Shown here one piece after another: positions 26,598 through 34,304 of a stretch of 64,000 nucleotides of DNA. The notes below the pieces were generated by a model. It was not told the DNA's origin and searched no databases. It worked only from the letters and a program-made list of their open reading frames with translations. The stretch covers positions 1-64,000 of the forward strand of contig PGCO01000013.1 in the NCBI GenBank assembly GCA_002786355.1. The letters run 5' to 3'. The position numbers and the translations under genes were made by a program. The DNA comes from Sediminibacterium sp. FEMGT703S (lineage in GTDB: Bacteria > Bacteroidota > Bacteroidia > Chitinophagales > Chitinophagaceae). Each line of letters starts with the position of its first letter. The stretch's first letter is position 1.

Positions 26598-29022
26598 TAT
26601 CATACATCAATGGCTTCAACAAAATCAACTTACTCCTTTCGAATTTCAGGAACAAGCTTGGCAAGCCATACTAAATGGCCAAAGCGGGCTAATTAATGCG
26701 CCCACTGGTTGTGGAAAAACCTACTCTGTTTTTTTAGGCGCATTGATGCAATTTATTCAGACCAATCCAACTAATTGGGACACTCAAAAAAACAACGGAC
26801 TACAATTACTTTGGATTACCCCCTTAAGAGCATTAGCCAAAGATATTGGAAGGGCAATGGAAGAAGTAATTGAACAATTGGGGTTACAATGGAAGGTAGC
26901 AATAAGAAATGGGGATACTTCCACTGCCGATCGAGCAAAGCAAAAAAGGCAAATGCCTGAATTACTCATTATTACTCCAGAGAGTCTACATTTACTCTTA
27001 ACACAAAAAAATTATCCAAATTACTTTAGTAGTTTAAAAATACTTGCAGTAGACGAATGGCACGAATTGATGGGTAGCAAAAGAGGGGTACAAACAGAAC
27101 TAGCCATTAGTAGAATTGCACATTGTACCAATGAATTACAAGTATGGGGCATTAGTGCTACAATTGGAAATTTAGCAGAAGCAAAAAATGTTTTGTTGTC
27201 CCCCCTAAAAAAAGAAGGCATCATCATCAAGGCTGATATTAACAAACCTATTGAAGTTCATACCATTATACCCGACGAAATTGACCAATACCCTTGGGCA
27301 GGCCATTTAGGAATTAAATTAGCGCATAGCCTAATACCCATTATTGCAGAAAGTAAAACCACCCTAATATTTATCAATACCAGAGGGATGAGTGAAACCT
27401 GGTATCAAACATTACTGACTGTTGCACCAGAATTAGCAGGAGCGATTGCATTACATCATGGTAGTATAGAACAAGAATTAAGACTTTGGGTTGAAGATGC
27501 TTTACATACTGAGAAGTTGAAAGCAGTAGTATGCACGGCTAGTTTAGATTTAGGAGTAGACTTTAGACCTGTAGATACCGTCATTCAAGTTGGATCACCC
27601 AAAGGTATTGCACGTTTTTTGCAAAGAGCAGGACGAAGTGGACATCGACCAGGCGAGATCAGTAAAATCTATTTTCTGCCTACACATAGTTTAGAATTAG
27701 TAGAGGCAGCCGCTTTAAAATCAGCATTAGAGGAAGGCAATGTAGAAAGTAAAAATCCTTTATTACTTTGTTTTGATGTGTTGCTACAATACCTATGCAC
27801 ATTAGCAACAGGAGAAGGTTTTATTGCTAAAAAGGTATACGAAGAAGTAAAGTCTACACATTGTTTTGCAGATATGCAAGAACAAGAATGGCAAGAATTA
27901 TTGCAACATATTACCACCGGAGGCAATGCTTTACAAGCATATGATGATTATAGAAAAGTAGAAATCATTGAAGGCATATACAAAATAACCAATAGAAGGA
28001 TTGCTATGCGTCATCGAATGCATATTGGTACAATTGTAAGCGATGCAATGCTTAAAGTAAAGTTTTTAAGTGGAGGATATATTGGTGTAATAGAAGAATA
28101 TTTTATCAGTAGATTATCTCCAGGAGATGTGTTTACATTGGCTGGTAGAAACGTAGAATTAGTCATGATAAAAGAGATGACTGTACTCGTAAAAAAATCA
28201 ACAGCAAAAAAGTCTTTAATTCCAGCATGGATGGGAGGAAGAATGAGTTTGACTGCAAACTTAGGTGCTGTTTTAAGAAAAACTTTTTCAGCTGCATTAA
28301 CTTCTGGTGCAGGATTAGAACTAAAAAGCCTAGAACATCTTTTTTTACTTCAAAAACAGTTATCACATATTCCAAAACACCATGAATTATTGATTGAACA
28401 AATTGAAGATAAAGATGGATATCACTTATTGGTTTATCCATTTGAAGGTAGGCAAGTTCATGAGGCCCTAAGTGCAATTTTAGCTTATCGTATTTCACAA
28501 ATTCAACCCATGAGTTTTTCAATTTCAATGAATGATTATGGATTTGAATTATTAAGTGATTCACCAATACCTGTTGATGACAGCAATGTGAGAGAACTTT
28601 TCAGTGCCAATCATTTGTTACAACATATTCAACAGAGCATCAATAATACCGAAATGGCTAAACGAAAATTCCGAGATATTGCCGTTATTGGAGGACTTAT
28701 TTTTCAAGGTATGCCCGGAGAAAAAACCAAGGCAAGGCATTTACAGTCTTCCGCCTCATTACTGTTTAAAGTATTTGAAGAATATGACCCCAATAATATT
28801 TTACTAAGACAGGCTTATAATGAAGTGCTAGAACAACAAATGGACGAAGTAAGATTAAGATTAGCATTACAAAGAATTCAAGAGAGCGAAATCGTTTTGC
28901 AATTTCCCAAAAAACTAACGCCCCTCTCCTTCCCCATTGTGGTAGATGGCTTAAATAGAAATAATCTTTCTTCGGAAAAATTGGAAGACCGCATTAAAAA
29001 GATGCAACAACAGTTATCTTAG
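26575..29022 (+). CDS. Ligase-associated DEXH-box DNA helicase (Lhr-like)
   Basis: An 815-aa superfamily 2 helicase. Visible are Q-motif-like [14 protein letters not shown], Walker [10 protein letters not shown], motif Ia TPLRALAKD, motif Ic TPESLHLLL, Walker B DEWHEL, motif [11 protein letters not shown], and motif [14 protein letters not shown]. The C-terminal region, with [27 protein letters not shown], is the Lhr-core style seen in ligase-associated DEXH helicases. I chose ATG 26575 ([10 protein letters not shown]), preceded by AAAGGA, over the GTG at 26545, which lies inside the DUF2256 gene. PdeM follows after 6 bp. In the known system these two accompany an ATP-dependent DNA ligase and an exonuclease, both absent here. 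Confidence 0.92.
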   Translation: MLANKGNDIIHQWLQQNQLTPFEFQEQAWQAILNGQSGLINAPTGCGKTYSVFLGALMQFIQTNPTNWDTQKNNGLQLLWITPLRALAKDIGRAMEEVIEQLGLQWKVAIRNGDTSTADRAKQKRQMPELLIITPESLHLLLTQKNYPNYFSSLKILAVDEWHELMGSKRGVQTELAISRIAHCTNELQVWGISATIGNLAEAKNVLLSPLKKEGIIIKADINKPIEVHTIIPDEIDQYPWAGHLGIKLAHSLIPIIAESKTTLIFINTRGMSETWYQTLLTVAPELAGAIALHHGSIEQELRLWVEDALHTEKLKAVVCTASLDLGVDFRPVDTVIQVGSPKGIARFLQRAGRSGHRPGEISKIYFLPTHSLELVEAAALKSALEEGNVESKNPLLLCFDVLLQYLCTLATGEGFIAKKVYEEVKSTHCFADMQEQEWQELLQHITTGGNALQAYDDYRKVEIIEGIYKITNRRIAMRHRMHIGTIVSDAMLKVKFLSGGYIGVIEEYFISRLSPGDVFTLAGRNVELVMIKEMTVLVKKSTAKKSLIPAWMGGRMSLTANLGAVLRKTFSAALTSGAGLELKSLEHLFLLQKQLSHIPKHHELLIEQIEDKDGYHLLVYPFEGRQVHEALSAILAYRISQIQPMSFSISMNDYGFELLSDSPIPVDDSNVRELFSANHLLQHIQQSINNTEMAKRKFRDIAVIGGLIFQGMPGEKTKARHLQSSASLLFKVFEEYDPNNILLRQAYNEVLEQQMDEVRLRLALQRIQESEIVLQFPKKLTPLSFPIVVDGLNRNNLSSEKLEDRIKKMQQQLS

Positions 29023-29028
29023 TAGCCA

Positions 29029-29691
29029 ATGAGTATTCCATTACTTCATATCATTCACGACCAACATTTTTGGCTCTCTCCACAAAGAAGTATTTATTGG
29101 GAAGAAGAAAAAACTATAATCGTTTCCGATACTCATTTTGGAAAAACAGGTCATTTTAGAAAAAGCGGCATTGCAGTACCACAGCAGGTTTACAAAGAAG
29201 ACTTACAACGTTTTTTTAGTTTAGCAACAGCATTAAAGCCTGAAAGAATACTAGTTGTAGGTGATTTTTTTCACAGCACAGCCAACGAGGAAATCAATTT
29301 ATTTTTGAAATGGAAAAATGATTTCAACAGCTTGCAAATTACTTTGATAAAGGGGAATCATGATATTTTGGGAAATAGCTGGTATGAAAATGCTGACATC
29401 CAAATAATTGAGCAATTATATACGATAGGACCATTTAGCTTTCAACACGACCCATCAGAAGAACATAACAAACAAGATGGCAATGCATTTGTTTTTTCTG
29501 GACATATACATCCAGGAATACAAATAAAAGGGATTGGCAAACAATCGCTACGATTCCCTTGTTTTTATTTTACAAAAAATCAGTGCATACTACCTGCTTT
29601 TAGCAAGTTCAGTGGATTGGCCATTGTAAAGCCCAAGAAACAAGATCAGGTATATGCAATTACAAATGATTCTATTATTAAACTAGCATGA
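29029..29691 (+). CDS. pdeM: Ligase-associated DNA damage response endonuclease PdeM
   Basis: A 220-aa calcineurin-like metallophosphoesterase. The metal-binding motifs are in order: VSDTHFGKTGHFRKSGI (D-x-H), VGDFFHS (GD), IKGNHDIL (GNHD) and FSGHIHPGI (GHxH). The text after the first motif, HFRKSGIAVPQQ, is typical of the PdeM group that works with the Lhr-like helicase. The expected role is nuclease processing in DNA repair; direct biochemical support is limited. It is sandwiched between the helicase and the deacetylase-like gene, with an ATGA overlap at its end. Confidence 0.93.
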   Translation: MSIPLLHIIHDQHFWLSPQRSIYWEEEKTIIVSDTHFGKTGHFRKSGIAVPQQVYKEDLQRFFSLATALKPERILVVGDFFHSTANEEINLFLKWKNDFNSLQITLIKGNHDILGNSWYENADIQIIEQLYTIGPFSFQHDPSEEHNKQDGNAFVFSGHIHPGIQIKGIGKQSLRFPCFYFTKNQCILPAFSKFSGLAIVKPKKQDQVYAITNDSIIKLA

Positions 29692-30590
29692 TCAAAATTG
29701 CATTTGACCCCATTTATGCTCATCCATTGCCCGAGAACCATCGATTCCCGATGTTAAAATATCAATTGATACCCGAACAATTAATTTATGAAGGAACCTA
29801 TACTGCAAATCATTTTTTTACTCCTAGTATTTGTGAAGAAGAAATTATTTTATACACCCACGACCAAGCCTATTTAAATAAACTATTGCATCAACAATTA
29901 AGCCCTTCGGAACAAAGAAAAATAGGATTTCCTCAATCACCAGAACTAATACAAAGAGAATTAATCATCACGCAAGGTACTATTGATGCTTGTTTGTATG
30001 CATTAGAAACAGGCATTGCACTCAACGTTGCTGGAGGTACGCACCATGCTTTTGCAGATAGAGGCGAGGGATTTTGCTTATTGAACGATATGGCTGTAGC
30101 TGCAAACTATTTATTGCGCAAACAGATTAGTAAAAAAATATTAATCATTGATTTAGACGTGCACCAAGGAAATGGAACAGCCAAACTGATGGAAAAGGAG
30201 GAAAGGGTTTTTACCTTCAGCATGCACGGAGCACATAACTATCCCTTTCACAAAGAACATTCCGATTTAGATATAGGATTAAAAGACGGCACTACTGGTC
30301 AAGAATATTTAGCCATCTTAGAAGAAACACTTCCCAAATTAATCAATCAAGTAAAACCAGATTTTGCCTTTTATTTATCAGGAGTAGACATTTTAAACAC
30401 AGATAAATTTGGCAAACTTCAAGTAAGCCTTGACGAATGCAAGCAAAGAGACAAAATGGTATTTGCACAATTAAAAAAGCATCAAATACCCGTAACTGTT
30501 GCACTCGGAGGGGGCTACTCACCCGATGTCAGAACAATTGTTGAAGCTCATTGCAATACCTTTAGATTAGCTGCCAACTTCTATGAATAA
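29688..30590 (+). CDS. Histone deacetylase-family hydrolase (class IV-like)
   Basis: A 300-aa zinc hydrolase of the arginase/deacetylase fold. Key motifs are AGGTHHAFADRGEGFCLLND (tandem active-site His pair), IIDLDVHQGNGTAKL (Asp and His zinc ligands), FSMHGAHNYPF, LSGVDIL (second Asp, although relatives usually read GxD with a different tail), and LGGGYSPD. The short length and the GTHHA style resemble class IV HDAC11-like bacterial proteins. The substrate is unknown: acetylated protein, polyamine or other acyl amide. It overlaps the pdeM stop by 4 bp (ATGA), so it is translated with the repair pair; a link to DNA repair is inference. Confidence 0.9.
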   Translation: MIKIAFDPIYAHPLPENHRFPMLKYQLIPEQLIYEGTYTANHFFTPSICEEEIILYTHDQAYLNKLLHQQLSPSEQRKIGFPQSPELIQRELIITQGTIDACLYALETGIALNVAGGTHHAFADRGEGFCLLNDMAVAANYLLRKQISKKILIIDLDVHQGNGTAKLMEKEERVFTFSMHGAHNYPFHKEHSDLDIGLKDGTTGQEYLAILEETLPKLINQVKPDFAFYLSGVDILNTDKFGKLQVSLDECKQRDKMVFAQLKKHQIPVTVALGGGYSPDVRTIVEAHCNTFRLAANFYE

Positions 30591-30598
30591 GCTACCAA

Positions 30599-31351
30599 CT
30601 AGTTAAGCTTCTTTTTAAGCGTACTTACTTGTTCCTGCAAATTGTTAACCATACCAGCTAGCTGATTCACATCCCAAACAGGTGCTGCATTGGCTTTTTG
30701 CAAAATGTACACGGCTTTCCAAATCTCCAAAACATCTTCTGCGCTTACGTTGTAAGGCTCGTATTGAGGATTGTCGCTAATTAAAGTGATTTTATTTTTC
30801 AAGCGATTGTTTTTCATAACTCGCTTGTAAGCAACTCCTTCATTACGAGATAAAACCACGTAAGTATTACTATTTTTTAAATCATCAAGGTCTTCTACTT
30901 TTTCACCTACAATCACACTACCGCTTGGAGTAGGCAACATAGAATCACCCATTATTTCAAACGCCCTGTACTGACCAGGAGCCAACATAGGCAATGTAAA
31001 AGTATTCAGTTCGTCAACAAACTCTGGGTCTGCATATCCAGTCATATAACCTGCAGCTGCTTTAACAGGAACAAAACGAATTTCATTGGATTCAGCAACC
31101 ATTTTCAATTGACGTCTTCTATCCAAATAAGAACCACCTGTTGTTTCAGTAAGGTCCTTAAATAGAAAATCTTCCAGTGTAAGCTTAAAAATACTGCAGA
31201 CCTGCTCCATTACTTCCAATTTTGGCTCAGCTCTTTCTTCTTCATAAGCACCCACTAAAGAGCGCTTAATTTTTAGCTTGTTGGCAAACTCTTCCTGGGT
31301 CCAGCCCCGCAGTTTGCGCAGATACCGTAAATTCTTTCCAGCGTTTGACAT
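30599..31351 (-). CDS. XRE-S24 LexA-like autocleaving repressor
   Basis: A 250-aa regulator. The Cro/C1-type HTH at about 5-62 (LRYLRKLRGWTQEEFANKLKI) is followed by a linker and an S24 peptidase domain. The probable self-cleavage bond is Ala100-Gly101 in KAAAGYMTG. The catalytic serine is Ser137 in MGDSMLPT and the lysine Lys176 in VAYKRV. The C-terminal 25 residues form a leucine heptad (MVNNLQEQVSTLKKKL), which is unusual for LexA and may mediate oligomerisation. An SOS-like or stress response is the likely role; proximity to the convergent repair genes fits. Inverted repeats upstream suggest autoregulation. Confidence 0.9.
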   Translation of the reverse strand: MSNAGKNLRYLRKLRGWTQEEFANKLKIKRSLVGAYEEERAEPKLEVMEQVCSIFKLTLEDFLFKDLTETTGGSYLDRRRQLKMVAESNEIRFVPVKAAAGYMTGYADPEFVDELNTFTLPMLAPGQYRAFEIMGDSMLPTPSGSVIVGEKVEDLDDLKNSNTYVVLSRNEGVAYKRVMKNNRLKNKITLISDNPQYEPYNVSAEDVLEIWKAVYILQKANAAPVWDVNQLAGMVNNLQEQVSTLKKKLN

Positions 31352-31352
31352 A

Positions 31353-31389
31353 ACTAATACTTTTAGCGCAATTTACTAAACTTTTTAGT
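31353..31389 (-). promoter_or_regulatory. Candidate operator of the XRE-S24 repressor
   Basis: A perfect inverted repeat, ACTAAA-CTT-TTTAGT (31375-31389), lies 24 bp before the repressor ATG. A looser copy, with CTAA and TTAG arms, spans 31353-31366, about 22 bp away centre to centre. A minus-strand TAAATTGC near 31370-31377 resembles a -7 element. The arrangement suggests that the repressor controls itself. Confidence 0.5.
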
Positions 31390-31472
31390 TTTTCAAAATT
31401 TATTTTCATTTTTATTTTTTCAAGTCAATTCTAAAAAATGTTTGCAGTACTTTTCATGTGTAATAAATGACC

Positions 31473-33125
31473 ATGAAAAAAATAGCTATTCTGTTTTCCA
31501 TTTGTTTTTCTGTTAGTGCAACTGCACAACAAAATGCATCATTTCCAGCGTCTTTAATGATAACGCCCGAGAAATCAAATTTCGAAAAAACATCTTCCTA
31601 TGCAGATGTAATGCAGTTTTTAAACACCATTAAAACAATGAGCCCTCTCATTCACGTGGGTTCAATAGGAAAAAGTACGATGGGAAAAGACATTCCCTTT
31701 GCTGTATTAGCGAACCCTGCCATTAGTTCTCCAGAACAAGCAAAGCAATCAGGCAAACCGGTTGTTTACATTCAAGGAAATATTCATGCAGGAGAAGTTG
31801 AAGGCAAAGAAATAAGCATGATGTTAATGAGAGATATTTTATTGGGAAATTTATCCGAATTACTTAGCAAACAAATCATCGTATTCGTACCCATTTACAA
31901 TACAGATGGGAACGACCAATTTGCAAAGGGATTAAGGCCGTCTCAAGAGAATAGCCCACTAGAAACAGGTATCAGAGAAAACGGACAAGGGCTCGACTTA
32001 AACAGGGACGGAATGAAGATGGAAACCCCTGAAACCAAGGCAATGGTTGCCAATATTTTGAATGCATGGGATCCTCAAATGGTAGTAGACTTACATACCA
32101 CCAACGGTACATGGCATGGCTATGATTTAACATGGGCTCCTGGGTATTTATCAGCAGGAGAACCAGGGCCTTATCATTATACGAATAGTACTATCCTACC
32201 ATTTATTACAGACCAAGTAAAGAAAAAAAATGATTTATTATTTGGACCATTTGGCGATTTTTCTACAAGAGAGGGATGGCCAATTAAAAATTTTTATACC
32301 TACAATCATCATCCAAGATATATTATCAATCAAATTGGTTTAAGAAATAGGATGTCCATATTAAGTGAATCTTTTGCCCATGAACGGTTTTATCAACGCA
32401 TGAATAGCACATACCAGTTTGTAAAAGAGATTTTAACTTTTTGTAACAATAATGCCGCTGAAATTATTCAAATAAACCAGCAAGCAGAAAAAAATGCTAT
32501 TGAAAACGTACGCAATAATGCAGGTTTAGTTTCTAAGGGAGTTAGATTTAAAATGGTTCCTACATTGGAGGGTTTACGCAACTTTAGGACCTACGACTAT
32601 ATTCCTTTTAAAAAGGAAGATGGAACTACAAGCATCGTTAAAACAGGTAGAATCACGCATTTAGACAAAGTAAATTACTATGCGGATTTTAAAGACACGG
32701 TGAATGCAGTTTTACCTAGAGGTTATATTATACCAGCAGCAATGGACAGCATCGTTCAACACTTGAAATTAATGGGTGTAAAAGTAGAAAAGCTAGAGAA
32801 AAAAACGGAGTTCAAAGGAGAGGAATTCATGATTGAAAAATTCACTAAAGCCACTAGAAAATTTGAAGGACATCAAATGGCATCCGCAGAAGGTAAATTT
32901 ATTCCCAAAAATTTTACTGCTGAAAAAGGAGATTTTATGGTAGACTTGGCACAACCCTTGGCCAACCTAATTTTTTATGCCTTAGAGCCTCAATCGGATG
33001 ATGGTTTATTAACTTGGAATTTCTTTGACCATTATTTAAATACAAATGGAATTAGCACCCAACCAGTAGCCTATCCAGTATTTAAATTTTTTAGCACAAT
33101 TACAACAACGAAAAAGAAAAGATAG
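31473..33125 (+). CDS. M14-family zinc carboxypeptidase, exported
   Basis: A 550-aa exported metallopeptidase. The signal peptide MKKIAILFSICFSVSATAQ is followed by an M14 domain with zinc ligands His and Glu in GNIHAGEVEGKE (107 and 110 counted from an ATG at 31467). The third His is in VVDLHTTNG (210), and the substrate-binding arginine lies in GLDLNRDG. A long C-terminal part (after about 330) is probably a family-specific beta domain. It likely trims peptides or peptidoglycan stems in the periplasm. I took the ATG at 31473 because it gives a clean signal peptide; 31467 adds two residues. A seven-of-eight promoter element (TACTTTTC) lies at 31448-31455. Confidence 0.88.
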   Translation: MKKIAILFSICFSVSATAQQNASFPASLMITPEKSNFEKTSSYADVMQFLNTIKTMSPLIHVGSIGKSTMGKDIPFAVLANPAISSPEQAKQSGKPVVYIQGNIHAGEVEGKEISMMLMRDILLGNLSELLSKQIIVFVPIYNTDGNDQFAKGLRPSQENSPLETGIRENGQGLDLNRDGMKMETPETKAMVANILNAWDPQMVVDLHTTNGTWHGYDLTWAPGYLSAGEPGPYHYTNSTILPFITDQVKKKNDLLFGPFGDFSTREGWPIKNFYTYNHHPRYIINQIGLRNRMSILSESFAHERFYQRMNSTYQFVKEILTFCNNNAAEIIQINQQAEKNAIENVRNNAGLVSKGVRFKMVPTLEGLRNFRTYDYIPFKKEDGTTSIVKTGRITHLDKVNYYADFKDTVNAVLPRGYIIPAAMDSIVQHLKLMGVKVEKLEKKTEFKGEEFMIEKFTKATRKFEGHQMASAEGKFIPKNFTAEKGDFMVDLAQPLANLIFYALEPQSDDGLLTWNFFDHYLNTNGISTQPVAYPVFKFFSTITTTKKKR

Positions 33126-33150
33126 GCCATGGCTTATCGTACCTTGCAGT

Positions 33151-33960
33151 ATGGCAAAAGAAAAAGTAAAAGTAAAAGCAACTAAGAAAAAAGAAGAACC
33201 GATTATATTGGTAACCAATGATGATGGTTTTACCGCACCGGGTATACATGCATTGGTAGAAGCGGTAAAAGGATTGGGGAAGATTATTGTAGTTGCCCCA
33301 GACAAACCTCAAAGTGGTATGGGACATGCTATTACCATTGGAGAGCCTTTACGCTTGCATAAAGTGCACAATTTTGGGGATATTGAAGCCTATAGCTGCA
33401 GTGGTACACCAGTTGATTGTGTAAAGCTGGCTGTAGACAAAGTATTACACCGCAAACCAGACATCTGCATCAGTGGTATTAACCATGGTGCCAACCACTC
33501 CATTAATGTAATTTATTCGGGCACGATGAGTGCTGCATTGGAAGCTTCTATAGAAAGTATCCCCAGTATTGGCTTCAGCTTATTAGACTATAGTATAGAA
33601 GCGGATTTTGAGGGGGCTAAAAAATACGCCCGCATTATTGTAGAGCAGTTATTGGCCAGCAAAAAATTAGATAAGCATATTTGCTTAAATGTGAATATTC
33701 CTAAAGTAAAAACAGAACTAATTAAAGGAATCAAAATCTGCTCTCAGGCTTATGCCAAATACCAAGAAAAATTTGACGAAAGAAAAGACCCACACGGAAG
33801 AAAATATTTCTGGTTGACTGGTGAGTTTGTGAATTTTGACAAGAGCAAAGAGAGTGATGTTTGGGCCCTAAAAAATAATTATGTTAGTGTGGTACCCGTG
33901 CAATTTGACTTAACCAACTACGAACTAAAAAAGCAGTTGGAAAAAAACTGGAAATTCTAA
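33151..33960 (+). CDS. surE: 5'/3'-nucleotidase SurE
   Basis: Dephosphorylates nucleoside monophosphates and is linked to stationary-phase survival in other bacteria. The family core starts with ILVTNDDGFTAPGIHAL, whose two aspartates bind metal. It continues with VVAPDKPQSGMGHAIT, SGTPVDCVKLAV, and CISGINHGANHSINVIYSGTMSAA, the hallmark block. A lysine-rich extension of about 17 residues (MAKEKVKVKATKKKEEP) precedes the fold and is longer than in most SurE proteins. The stop TAA overlaps the ATG of the next small membrane gene by one base. Confidence 0.96.
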   Translation: MAKEKVKVKATKKKEEPIILVTNDDGFTAPGIHALVEAVKGLGKIIVVAPDKPQSGMGHAITIGEPLRLHKVHNFGDIEAYSCSGTPVDCVKLAVDKVLHRKPDICISGINHGANHSINVIYSGTMSAALEASIESIPSIGFSLLDYSIEADFEGAKKYARIIVEQLLASKKLDKHICLNVNIPKVKTELIKGIKICSQAYAKYQEKFDERKDPHGRKYFWLTGEFVNFDKSKESDVWALKNNYVSVVPVQFDLTNYELKKQLEKNWKF

Positions 33961-34256
33961 TGCTGTTTAATAAAGATCAATTTGGTTTTGGCTTGCTATT
34001 GGGATTTATTGCCCCCATATTTGGCTTATTTGGCTATTACTATTGGAAGTTTAGCCTATTTACGTTGAATGAATTCTTTCAGGTACTGATGCTTCAAAAA
34101 TCTTTATTGAGTGGTATCATTAGCATTGCATTAATTGCCAATGCCATTGTATTTACCGTTTATATCAACAAGCAGAAAGATAAAACAGCCAAGGGAGTTT
34201 TTATTGCAACCTGTGTGTATGCGTTAATCTCCCTTGGCTTTAAGTGGTTTTTATAA
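33960..34256 (+). CDS. Small three-helix membrane protein
   Basis: A 98-aa hydrophobic protein of unknown function. Three likely transmembrane helices lie at about 9-29 (FGLLLGFIAPIFGLFGYYYW), 46-67 and 77-96, with a lysine-rich loop (NKQKDKTAKG). I recognise no family. It is translationally coupled to surE (TAATG) and keeps its orientation toward lpxB. That suggests an ancestral surE-membrane protein-lpxB unit and a possible envelope role, which is inference. Confidence 0.75.
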   Translation: MLFNKDQFGFGLLLGFIAPIFGLFGYYYWKFSLFTLNEFFQVLMLQKSLLSGIISIALIANAIVFTVYINKQKDKTAKGVFIATCVYALISLGFKWFL

Positions 34257-34265
34257 TTTAAGTTC

Positions 34266-34304
34266 AATAATCATTTACTTGATAATTGATTTCAAATGAT
34301 TATT
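34266..34304. terminator. Hairpin between convergent surE and M56 genes
   Basis: A perfect 11-bp AT-rich inverted repeat, AATAATCATTT (34266-34276) with AAATGATTATT (34294-34304), encloses a 17-nt loop. It spans the stop codon of the M56 gene. There is no strong T run, so it is a weak terminator candidate. Confidence 0.4.

Noticed and set aside
28163-28567. 134-aa minus-strand ORF in the helicase gene
   Set aside because: Lies wholly antisense to the Lhr-like C-terminal region and shows no protein family.
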